From positions 1-16,846 of the forward strand of contig JAFSQZ010000123.1 in assembly GCA_017446355.1 (NCBI GenBank): a DNA stretch of 16,846 bases, given 5' to 3'. Below, piece after piece: positions 5,281-11,309 of the stretch. Positions within the stretch are counted from its first letter, which is position 1; every line of letters starts with the position of its first letter. Position numbers and translations under genes: made by a program. Source of the DNA: Neisseriaceae bacterium. GTDB taxonomy: Bacteria; Pseudomonadota; Gammaproteobacteria; Burkholderiales; Neisseriaceae. The notes under the pieces were generated by a model, which saw nothing but the letters and a program-made list of their open reading frames with translations, was not told the DNA's origin and did no database searches.

Positions 5281-6339
5281 ATGATAACAGGACTATTTTT
5301 AGGCATTTTATTTGGCTTTGTTTTGCAACGCGGACGCTTTTGCATCACAGGCGCATTTCGTGATTTGTATTTACAAAAAAACAGCAAAATGTTTGTCGCC
5401 TTGCTGATAGCGATTAGCGTACAAGCCATCGGCTTTTTCACGCTCAAACAATTCAACATCATCAACGTTGAACCTGCTGAACATTTAGCATTAGAAGCCG
5501 TCTTGTTTGGCGCGTTTATTTTCGGCATAGGCATTGTATTCGCAGGCGGTTGCGCCACAGGAACTTGGTATCGCGCAGGCGAAGGCTTGGTGGGCAGTTG
5601 GTTAGCTTTAACAGTGTACATCATCTTTTCAGCAGCGATGCGAACAGGCAAATTAGCCGAACTTACCGCCACAGCACGCAATCACAGCATTGAACACAGC
5701 ACCATTTACGATAGTTTCAACATATCACCTTGGGTATTGGTTTTAACACTCTCTGCCATCACCTCGTTTTTGGCATTCAAACATTTAAACCGTCCCAAAT
5801 TACAACTCGCCACACTGCCCGCCAAACGACAAGGATTAGCCCATATTCTGTTTGAAAAACGCTGGCACCCATTTATCACCGCTATTTTGGTAGGCGTAAT
5901 TGCCATTGCCGCTTGGCCATTAAGTTTAACCACAGGACGAGCATTCGGTTTAGGCATAACCGCACCCTCTGCCAACATTTTACAATTCTTGCTTTCAGGT
6001 GAATCTAAATACCTGAACTGGGGCGTATTTTTAGTGATTGGCATTTTGTTTGGTTCATTTATCGCCGCCAAACTCAGCCACGAATTTCGTGTTCGCATTC
6101 CAAACACCAAAACCTTGATATTCAGTGCCATTGGTGGTGGTTTAATGGGCATTGGCGCGACATTAGCAGGCGGTTGTTCCATTGGCAACGGCTTGGTTGA
6201 AACCGCATTTTTCTCGTGGCAAGGCTGGTTGGCATTACCAATGATGATTTTAGGCACTTGGTTTGCAGCCTATTTCACCATTGTATTGCCACGCAAATTA
6301 GCACAAAACGCACAAAACATAGCGATTGTTAGTAAATAG
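5281..6339 (+). CDS. YeeE/YedE (TsuA-type) sulfur-compound transporter
   Basis: This 352-residue polytopic inner-membrane protein belongs to the YeeE/YedE family, whose best-studied member TsuA imports thiosulfate. It has about nine to ten hydrophobic segments and the family's internal duplication. Half one carries QRGRFCITGAFRD (16-28) and AGGCATGTWYRAGEG (88-102). Half two carries GGGLMGIGATLAGGCSIGNG (285-304) before FFSWQGW. The cysteines are C21, C91 and C299. TsuA moves thiosulfate past three conserved cysteines; here C91 and C299 fit two of them, and I see no cysteine in the middle of the second half where the remaining one would be expected. I chose ATG 5281 (GGA about 9 bases upstream; hydrophobic helix starts at once) over an in-frame ATG at 5212. 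The TusA-like gene follows 10 bases later, matching the TsuA-TsuB pair. The exact substrate is not shown. Confidence 0.85.
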   Translation: MITGLFLGILFGFVLQRGRFCITGAFRDLYLQKNSKMFVALLIAISVQAIGFFTLKQFNIINVEPAEHLALEAVLFGAFIFGIGIVFAGGCATGTWYRAGEGLVGSWLALTVYIIFSAAMRTGKLAELTATARNHSIEHSTIYDSFNISPWVLVLTLSAITSFLAFKHLNRPKLQLATLPAKRQGLAHILFEKRWHPFITAILVGVIAIAAWPLSLTTGRAFGLGITAPSANILQFLLSGESKYLNWGVFLVIGILFGSFIAAKLSHEFRVRIPNTKTLIFSAIGGGLMGIGATLAGGCSIGNGLVETAFFSWQGWLALPMMILGTWFAAYFTIVLPRKLAQNAQNIAIVSK

Positions 6340-6349
6340 GAGTACCACA

Positions 6350-6571
6350 ATGATTAAAACACTAGAAACAACAGGTTTGGTTTGTCCTTTTCCGATTGTA
6401 GAAGCCCAAGAAGCGATGCAATCCTTGAATAAAGGCGATGGTTTAGAAATTCATTTTGATTGTACCCAAGCCACAGAAAGCATACCCGCTTGGGCAGCAG
6501 AAAATGGTTACACCGTGAGCGATTATCAACAAATTGATGATGCCAAATGGTCCATTACGGTAATAAAATAA
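6350..6571 (+). CDS. TusA-family sulfur carrier (TsuB-like)
   Basis: A 73-residue protein of the TusA/SirA family. The signature Cys-Pro-X-Pro appears as CPFP at residues 12-15, within the usual N-terminal TGLVCPFPIVEA context. The cysteine carries sulfur as a persulfide in family members; C38 is a second cysteine. The ATG is preceded by AGGAG overlapping the stop codon of the transporter gene, 7 bases upstream, so the two are translationally coupled and presumably work together. TsuB proteins of this family pair with TsuA in thiosulfate uptake, probably at the cytoplasmic face. A general TusA role in tRNA thiolation is the alternative, but gene pairing favours the transporter-linked role. 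An in-frame ATG upstream at 6326 lies inside the transporter gene and is unlikely. Confidence 0.88.
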   Translation: MIKTLETTGLVCPFPIVEAQEAMQSLNKGDGLEIHFDCTQATESIPAWAAENGYTVSDYQQIDDAKWSITVIK

Positions 6572-6574
6572 ACA

Positions 6575-6589
6575 TTCAGGCAGCCTGAA
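6575..6589 (+). repeat. DNA uptake sequence after the TusA-like gene
   Basis: A full copy starting 3 bases after the stop codon, just ahead of the hairpin at 6599-6633. Confidence 0.9.
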
Positions 6590-6598
6590 AAAGTTTTC

Positions 6599-6633
6599 AA
6601 CCAAACGTCCTAATCATTTTAGAGCGTTTGGTT
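6599..6633 (+). terminator. Hairpin downstream of the TusA-like gene
   Basis: AACCAAACGTCCTAA pairs with TTAGAGCGTTTGGTT with one mismatch and one G-U pair around a 5-base loop. The downstream tail (TACTTCATT) is only moderately T-rich. Position right after the operon supports a terminator role. Confidence 0.5.
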
Positions 6634-6721
6634 TACTTCATTCAGAATAACAATTTTTGTAGTAACATCATTCAGTCATATAGTTTTTCTAAATGCAAAA
6701 TAACGAAAAGCATTATAAGGC

Positions 6722-6751
6722 TTGCTTGAATAGTGAACTATCGTTTATGAT
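6722..6751 (+). promoter_or_regulatory. Possible sodA promoter
   Basis: TTGCTT (6722-6727) and TATGAT (6746-6751) are 18 bases apart, upstream of sodA. The spacer contains ATAG-TGAA-CTAT, a short inverted repeat that could be a regulator site. The match is moderate. Confidence 0.35.
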
Positions 6752-6766
6752 GTTCTCTCGCGATGA

Positions 6767-6781
6767 TTCAGGCTGCCTGAA
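6767..6781 (-). repeat. DNA uptake sequence upstream of sodA
   Basis: A full copy in the presumed sodA 5' leader, 46 bases before the start codon. Confidence 0.9.
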
Positions 6782-6827
6782 TGTCTGAATCCATCTCTTC
6801 ACACACATAAACATAAAGGAACATAAA

Positions 6828-7451
6828 ATGGCTTTTACATTACCACCATTAGACTACGCTTATGACGCATTAGAACCCTTCTTTGACAAACAAACAATGG
6901 AAATCCACCATAGCAAACACCATCAAACCTATGTAAACAATGCCAACATCGCTATGGAAGCCCTATCTAGCGAATGGCAAAATTTAAGCGCGGAAGAAGT
7001 GATTCGCCGTGTTGCCGAAATCCCTGCCGACAAACAAATGCCTGTACGCAACCAAGTTGGCGGTCATGTGAATCACAGCTTTTTCTGGAAAACCTTGAAA
7101 AAAGGCACAACACTTTCAGGCAGCCTGAAAGAAGCGATTGAACGTGATTTTGGCAGCGTTGACGCATTTAAAGCCACTTTTGAAAAAGCCGCCGCAGGAC
7201 AATTCGGTTCAGGCTGGGCTTGGTTGGTAAAAGACAACGGCAAATTAAAAGTTGCCTCTACTTTAAACCAAGACACACCTTTAATGGGTGAATCCATTGC
7301 AGGATTTACAGGCACACCCATTATTGTAATTGACGTTTGGGAACACGCGTATTACTTAAAATTCCAAAATCGCCGCGCGGATTACATTAAAGAATTTTGG
7401 AATGTCGTAGACTGGGATATGGCGCAACAACGTTTTGATGCTGCCAACTAA
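6828..7451 (+). CDS. sodA: Superoxide dismutase, manganese type
   Basis: The enzyme converts superoxide to oxygen and hydrogen peroxide in the cytoplasm. The 207-residue product closely follows E. coli SodA (206 residues), starting MAFTLPPLDYAYDALEPFFD. Metal ligands are H27, H83, D169 and H173 (in DVWEHAYYLKFQNRR). The manganese class is supported by GGHVNHSFFW with a glycine where iron enzymes carry glutamine, and by Q148 in NQDTPLMG, the outer-sphere glutamine that manganese enzymes take from the C-terminal half. Cambialistic activity cannot be excluded. AAAGGA precedes the ATG. A full uptake sequence inside the gene encodes SGSLK (residues 97-101), and a strong terminator follows. The gene appears monocistronic. 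Confidence 0.95.
   Translation: MAFTLPPLDYAYDALEPFFDKQTMEIHHSKHHQTYVNNANIAMEALSSEWQNLSAEEVIRRVAEIPADKQMPVRNQVGGHVNHSFFWKTLKKGTTLSGSLKEAIERDFGSVDAFKATFEKAAAGQFGSGWAWLVKDNGKLKVASTLNQDTPLMGESIAGFTGTPIIVIDVWEHAYYLKFQNRRADYIKEFWNVVDWDMAQQRFDAAN
7115..7129 (+). repeat. DNA uptake sequence inside sodA
   Basis: A full 15-mer read in frame as S-G-S-L-K between the two ligand-bearing regions; E. coli SodA has the related QGDLK there. Confidence 0.9.
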
Positions 7452-7467
7452 ACATTAAACCAAAAAC

Positions 7468-7495
7468 AAACGCCCTGATTTTTCAGGGCGTTTTT
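7468..7495 (+). terminator. Intrinsic terminator of sodA
   Basis: CGCCCTGA (7471-7478) pairs with TCAGGGCG (7483-7490) around TTTT, and TTTTT follows directly. This is a textbook intrinsic terminator 16 bases after the sodA stop codon. Confidence 0.9.
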
Positions 7496-7499
7496 ACTG

Positions 7500-7525
7500 A
7501 AATTTGTTAACTAAAATTTGTTAAC
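7500..7525 (+). repeat. Short tandem direct repeat
   Basis: AAATTTGTTAAC occurs twice (7500-7511 and 7514-7525) with a 14-base period, right after the sodA terminator. GTTAAC is itself a palindrome. No function is evident. Confidence 0.5.
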
Positions 7526-7693
7526 ATAAACCCTTTAAAACCACGTCATCTTGCTTTACTTAAATCGCGTCATTACGTAATCTTAACGACAATTAAAACC
7601 AAAACACCTGCCATAATACTAATGGATTTAGCAGGATTTCAGGCAGCAAAACCTATTCAATGTTAAAATACACGTCCTTGTGAAAGGATTGTT

Positions 7694-7963
7694 ATGACCA
7701 CTGAAAAAAACAGCTTAATTGAATTTCCTACACATTTTCAACTCAAAATTATGGGCGCACAACACCCTGATTTTGTTTCCGAAATTTTAAAAGCCATTTG
7801 CGAACACGCGCCTGATACCCGTGAAGAACACGTTAAATTGCGTCCCAGCAGCAACGGCAATTATGTTGGCGCAACGGTTACCGTATACACCACCAGCCAA
7901 GAACATTTGGACAATATTTATCGCTGCGTTACTTCGCACCCTATGGTCAAAGTCGTGTTTTAA
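7694..7963 (+). CDS. ybeD: YbeD family protein (DUF493)
   Basis: A small cytoplasmic protein of 89 residues, the family's usual size, with an ACT-like alpha-beta fold known from E. coli YbeD. The sequence FPTHFQLKIMGAQHPDFV near the start and the C-terminal YRCVTSHPMVKVVF fit the family. Its biochemical role is not established; it is found beside lipB and lipA in many proteobacteria, and here it is the first gene of that cluster. AAAGGA lies 5 bases before the ATG. A degenerate inverted DUS pair lies in the 49-base gap to lipB. Confidence 0.9.
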   Translation: MTTEKNSLIEFPTHFQLKIMGAQHPDFVSEILKAICEHAPDTREEHVKLRPSSNGNYVGATVTVYTTSQEHLDNIYRCVTSHPMVKVVF

Positions 7964-7970
7964 CGCAATA

Positions 7971-7992
7971 CTGCCTGAACATTTTCAGGCAG
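7971..7992 (+). terminator. Inverted partial-DUS hairpin in the ybeD-lipB gap
   Basis: CTGCCTGAA (7971-7979) pairs with TTCAGGCAG (7984-7992) around a 4-base loop. No T-run follows, so within the operon it more likely affects mRNA stability or attenuation than acts as a full stop. Confidence 0.4.
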
Positions 7993-8012
7993 CTTAAAAA
8001 CAGAGTAATGCA

Positions 8013-8636
8013 ATGAAAATCATTGATTTAGGCATTCAAGACTATTTACCTGTCTTTGAAGCGATGAAACAATTTAATCAAACGCGTGATGAACACAGTG
8101 AAGATGAACTGTGGCTGGTGCAACACCCCAGCGTATTTACGCAAGGAATGGCAGGCAAAGCTGAACATCTGCTTGATGCGGGCGATATTCCTGTTGTACA
8201 AATTGACCGCGGTGGACAAATTACGTATCACGGTTTAGGGCAATTGGTGGTGTACACGATGATTGATTTTAAACGCCGCAAAATCAGTGTGCGTCATTTG
8301 GTAAGTGCATTGGAAAACGCGATTATCGCCACTTTGGCAGAATACAATATTCAGGCAGCTAATGACCCAAAACGTCCTGGTGTTTATGTGGGCGAACGAA
8401 AAATTGCGTCTTTGGGTTTACGCATTAAAAACGGTTCGGTTTATCACGGTCTAGCATTGAATGTGGATATGGATTTGTCGCCATTTTCACGAATTAACCC
8501 TTGCGGTTATGCAGGATTAACGATGACACAAATTGCTGATTTTGTTCAACCCGCACCAAGCATTGATGAAGTTGCACAAAAACTCACAGCACATTTGTTG
8601 CAAGAATTGGATTTTCAAACGATTCAGGCTGCCTGA
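8013..8636 (+). CDS. lipB: Octanoyl-[ACP]:protein N-octanoyltransferase
   Basis: LipB moves an octanoyl group from acyl carrier protein to a lysine of lipoyl domains, the first step of lipoate synthesis. The 207-residue product has the RGGQITYHGLGQLVVY motif (66-81), the catalytic lysine K130 in GERKIASLGLRIK, and the catalytic cysteine C164 in INPCGYAGL; these align with K135 and C169 of E. coli LipB. The Shine-Dalgarno region is weak (CAGAG), 49 bases after ybeD. The final codons and the TGA stop are part of a full uptake sequence, so the protein ends QAA by virtue of the repeat. lipA follows after one intervening gene. Confidence 0.96.
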   Translation: MKIIDLGIQDYLPVFEAMKQFNQTRDEHSEDELWLVQHPSVFTQGMAGKAEHLLDAGDIPVVQIDRGGQITYHGLGQLVVYTMIDFKRRKISVRHLVSALENAIIATLAEYNIQAANDPKRPGVYVGERKIASLGLRIKNGSVYHGLALNVDMDLSPFSRINPCGYAGLTMTQIADFVQPAPSIDEVAQKLTAHLLQELDFQTIQAA

Positions 8637-8637
8637 A
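8623..8637 (-). repeat. DNA uptake sequence spanning the lipB stop codon
   Basis: TTCAGGCTGCCTGAA covers the last three lipB codons and the TGA stop (8634-8636). Confidence 0.95.
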
Positions 8638-8702
8638 AACGAAAATAAACTTGCTTACGAGTTTAAAAACGTTACCTAAAAATTAAAAATAAGGAATAAT
8701 CA

Positions 8703-9428
8703 ATGAAAGCAAACGGACATACGGTAATGGTTACTGGCGGAGCAACAGGCATCGGTTTTGCACTGGCAAAAAAATTTCAAGCAGCAGGCAACCAAGTCAT
8801 TTTGGTTGGACGGCGCGAAAATGTTCTACAAGAAGCGCAACAAAACCTTTCAGGCAGCCGTATTGCTGTGGCAGACGTTTCGCGTGCAGAAGATCGAGAA
8901 CGTTTATTGCGTGATTTTCCAGATGTAAACATCTTAATCAATAACGCCGCCATTCAATACACCAAGCCTTTTATAGAACAAACCAACAACGAAATTATCC
9001 AAGAGCTAGACATCAATATGACTGCACCCGCGCTATTGACTCGCGCTTTTTTGCCACAATTATTAAACAAATCGAGTGCAGCGGTAGTGAATGTATCATC
9101 AGGTTTAGCGGTGGTTCCCAAAGAAACTTGCGCATTGTATTGCGCCAGCAAGGCCGCGTTACACAGTTTTTCACAAGTTTTACGCTGGCAACTGGAAAAC
9201 AGTAACGTGCGCGTGTTTGAATTACTCCCACCAATGGTGGCAACGCCTTTATCACAAGGCAAAGGACACGCACATTTAAAAATCAGTCCTGACGAACTTG
9301 CCGAAGAATTTTGGCGCGACTTTTTGCGCGACCATTTTCAAATTATGGGCGGAAAAACCAAATTACTGTATTGGTTAAACCGCATTTCTGCGCGTTTAGC
9401 AGAACGCATTATGCGTAAAGGTTTGTGA
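8703..9428 (+). CDS. Short-chain dehydrogenase/reductase between lipB and lipA
   Basis: A 241-residue Rossmann-fold oxidoreductase of the classical SDR type. The cofactor motif is TGGATGIG (11-18); VGRREN with R37 and R38 after the second strand suggests NADP(H). NNAA is at 80-83, NVSS at 130-133, and the catalytic Y146-x-x-x-K150 lies in YCASKAA. It resembles the DltE-like/YbbO-like group, but the substrate cannot be read from the sequence. AAGGA lies 7 bases before the ATG. It is 66 bases after lipB and 51 before lipA on the same strand, so it is probably co-transcribed; whether it takes part in lipoate or fatty-acid metabolism is inference only. The C-terminal tail (LNRISARLAERIMRKGL) is basic and amphipathic. 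Confidence 0.9.
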   Translation: MKANGHTVMVTGGATGIGFALAKKFQAAGNQVILVGRRENVLQEAQQNLSGSRIAVADVSRAEDRERLLRDFPDVNILINNAAIQYTKPFIEQTNNEIIQELDINMTAPALLTRAFLPQLLNKSSAAVVNVSSGLAVVPKETCALYCASKAALHSFSQVLRWQLENSNVRVFELLPPMVATPLSQGKGHAHLKISPDELAEEFWRDFLRDHFQIMGGKTKLLYWLNRISARLAERIMRKGL

Positions 9429-9430
9429 TT

Positions 9431-9445
9431 TTCAGGCAGCCTGAA
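9431..9445 (+). repeat. DNA uptake sequence in the SDR-lipA gap
   Basis: A full copy starting 3 bases after the SDR stop codon; no hairpin partner nearby. Confidence 0.9.
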
Positions 9446-9479
9446 ACAAAAGTAACCATATTTTTAAAGAAAAAACAAA

Positions 9480-10442
9480 ATGACTGAATCCAAAAAAATC
9501 AGTAATGAACAAGGCATTAAACACAAAGGCGCGGAAAAATTAGCACGTATTCCTGTAAAAGTCGTGCAGCCTGAACAAAAATTGCGCAAACCCGAATGGA
9601 TTCGCACCAAAATACCAACAGGTCAAAAGTTTTTTGAAATCAAAAACATTTTGCGCGAACAAAAAATGCACACCGTTTGTGAAGAAGCATCTTGCCCAAA
9701 TATCGGCGAATGTTTCAGTCACGGCACAGCAACGTTTATGATTATGGGCGACATTTGTACGCGCCGTTGTCCATTTTGCGATGTGGGACACGGTCGCCCC
9801 AATCCGCTAGATACCAATGAACCACAATATTTAGCAGAAAGCGTTGCCAAAATGGGTTTGCGTTACGTGGTGATCACATCAGTAGACCGCGATGATTTGC
9901 GCGATGGTGGCGCACAACACTTTGCCGATTGCATCAACGCCATTCGCAATTCCAGCCCTCATACCAAAATTGAAATTCTTGTTCCCGATTTTCGTGGTCG
10001 TTTAGACTTGGCTTTGGACATTTTGGCAAACAATCCCCCAGATGTAATGAATCACAATCTTGAAACCCACCCACGTCTTTACAAACAAGCACGACCTGGT
10101 GCCGATTATCAACACTCACTAAACTTATTGAAAAAATACAAAGACTTAATGCCAAATATTCCAACCAAATCAGGCATTATGGTTGGTTTAGGCGAAACCG
10201 ATGATGAAATCCGCGAAATTATGCGCGATATGCGTGCGCACAATGTTGAAATGATTACCGTTGGACAATACTTACAACCGTCCAAAAACCACTTACCCGT
10301 GTTGCGATACGTAACGCCAGCACAATTCAAACAATTTGAACAAGAAGCCTATGCAATGGGTTTCACCAATGCCGCCATTGGCGCAATGGTACGCTCCAGC
10401 TACCATGCTGATGTGCAAGCCAAAGATGTGATTGGAACATAA
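9480..10442 (+). CDS. lipA: Lipoyl synthase
   Basis: A radical SAM enzyme that inserts two sulfur atoms into the octanoyl chain bound to lipoyl domains, sacrificing an auxiliary 4Fe-4S cluster. The 320-residue product has both cluster motifs: C67, C72, C78 (CEEASCPNIGEC, auxiliary) and C93, C97, C100 (CTRRCPFC, radical SAM). The family's C-terminal RSSYHA is at 305-310, where a serine ligates the auxiliary cluster. VPDFRGRL and MVGLGET are also typical. The N-terminus (about 40 residues, lysine-rich) is somewhat extended. The Shine-Dalgarno region is weak (AAAGA). The stop codon abuts the next gene's ATG with no gap. Confidence 0.98.
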   Translation: MTESKKISNEQGIKHKGAEKLARIPVKVVQPEQKLRKPEWIRTKIPTGQKFFEIKNILREQKMHTVCEEASCPNIGECFSHGTATFMIMGDICTRRCPFCDVGHGRPNPLDTNEPQYLAESVAKMGLRYVVITSVDRDDLRDGGAQHFADCINAIRNSSPHTKIEILVPDFRGRLDLALDILANNPPDVMNHNLETHPRLYKQARPGADYQHSLNLLKKYKDLMPNIPTKSGIMVGLGETDDEIREIMRDMRAHNVEMITVGQYLQPSKNHLPVLRYVTPAQFKQFEQEAYAMGFTNAAIGAMVRSSYHADVQAKDVIGT

Positions 10443-10688
10443 ATGAAAACAAACACAGAAAACATCGCGCAACAAAAACAAGTATTACTCAATGAAATCA
10501 ATGAATTATTGATGAAAATAGACGATATTCACCGTCCAATTGAACCTGAACAAGACAGTATGACTGAAAAAGTCAAACGCAGCGTCAAAAACATCAGTGA
10601 TTATGCACAAAACAACCCTAAAACCAGCGCAGCAGCCGTTGGCGCAATAAGTTTATTAGCAAAAAAATGGTTTAAACGCGGTGCTTAA
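10443..10688 (+). CDS. ElaB/YqjD-like (DUF883) small protein
   Basis: An 81-residue protein with a charged, helical N-terminal half (about 1-50) and a short hydrophobic C-terminal stretch (AAAVGAISLLAKKWFKRG). The pattern of a coiled helix, then the NNPKTSAAAVGA hinge and a basic end resembles the ElaB/YqjD/DUF883 family, tail-anchored inner-membrane proteins that in E. coli associate with ribosomes in stationary phase. Here the C-terminal helix is short, so membrane insertion is less certain. The ATG directly follows the lipA stop codon, which suggests translational coupling. The next gene looks like YqjE, the usual neighbour of YqjD, which strengthens the assignment. Confidence 0.65.
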   Translation: MKTNTENIAQQKQVLLNEINELLMKIDDIHRPIEPEQDSMTEKVKRSVKNISDYAQNNPKTSAAAVGAISLLAKKWFKRGA

Positions 10689-10732
10689 ATTCTTAAGTTT
10701 ATATCGCCAGCCCAAGTTCAACTGGAGAAAAT

Positions 10733-11176
10733 ATGCTAAAAATCGCCAAAGACATCAAGAAAATCCGCGCACTTTTTGGTTATGGCAGCAAACTACTGCT
10801 GTTACGCCTACGCGTCTTGCAATTAGACGCACGCGAACAAGCACCCATTTGGCAAAAAATGGCGATTTTTTTCACGCTTATTTGCATTTTTTTCTTATTC
10901 AGTCTAATCGCATTACTCTTCGCCTTAAACAGCCTGCTGCCTGAATACAGCAAAGCTTGGGTATTTTTAGCCATCAGTGGTGCAAGTTTGATTTTTGTCG
11001 TCTATTTGGTCAAACAACTGCCCACAATGTGGACAAACAGCACCACGCCTATCAGTCAAACCCTTAACGATATTCAACAAGATTTTCTACGCATCAGCAA
11101 CCAAATGCAGCCTGAAAATGATGGTGAACAGGTTATTTCGTCTGAAAATGAATCTTCTGAACAAGTGATAAACTAA
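10733..11176 (+). CDS. YqjE-like phage-holin-superfamily membrane protein
   Basis: A 147-residue protein with a basic N-terminal helix (LKIAKDIKKIRALFG), two predicted membrane segments at about 44-65 (FFTLICIFFLFSLIALLFAL) and 75-97 (WVFLAISGASLIFVVYLV), and an acidic glutamate-rich C-terminal tail. This layout matches the YqjE/DUF1469 (Holin-X) group; in E. coli yqjE follows yqjD as here. Despite the family name, there is no lysis cassette nearby, so a holin role is not implied. GGAG lies about 5 bases before the ATG, 44 bases after the previous gene. It is the last gene of the probable ybeD-lipB-lipA transcript. No terminator is clear after it. Confidence 0.65.
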   Translation: MLKIAKDIKKIRALFGYGSKLLLLRLRVLQLDAREQAPIWQKMAIFFTLICIFFLFSLIALLFALNSLLPEYSKAWVFLAISGASLIFVVYLVKQLPTMWTNSTTPISQTLNDIQQDFLRISNQMQPENDGEQVISSENESSEQVIN

Positions 11177-11247
11177 AACCTTTGCAATATTTTGTCATTT
11201 TCTGATAACAATGAAAGCGTTGTTCTCACAAACACCATAAAAAAATC

Positions 11248-11263
11248 ATTCATCAGTATGAAT
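11248..11263 (+). promoter_or_regulatory. Candidate LysR-type operator upstream of metR
   Basis: ATTCAT and ATGAAT form a perfect inverted repeat around CAGT, containing the T-N11-A pattern of LysR-family boxes. It overlaps the predicted -35 region, the expected place for autorepression by the adjacent regulator. Confidence 0.4.
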
Positions 11264-11277
11264 TATTTTAATATAAT
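11249..11277 (+). promoter_or_regulatory. Possible metR promoter
   Basis: A perfect -10 TATAAT (11272-11277) has a weak -35 (TTCATC, 11249-11254) at 17 bases. The predicted transcript starts near 11284, leaving a leader of about 26 bases. A further inverted repeat, ATAATAAA with TTTATTAT (11273-11292), covers the -10 and start site. Confidence 0.5.
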
Positions 11278-11309
11278 AAACCTGTTTATTATTAAATAAA
11301 ATCATTCTT

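Noticed and set aside
8703..9428. A new lipoate-related system built around the SDR
   Set aside because: Only one unassigned enzyme is involved and all neighbours are known families; the context alone does not support a new system, so it is listed as a modest finding.
10443..11176. Phage holin or lysis cassette
   Set aside because: The holin-like family name is the only link; no endolysin, spanin or other phage gene is nearby, and the pair fits YqjD-YqjE.
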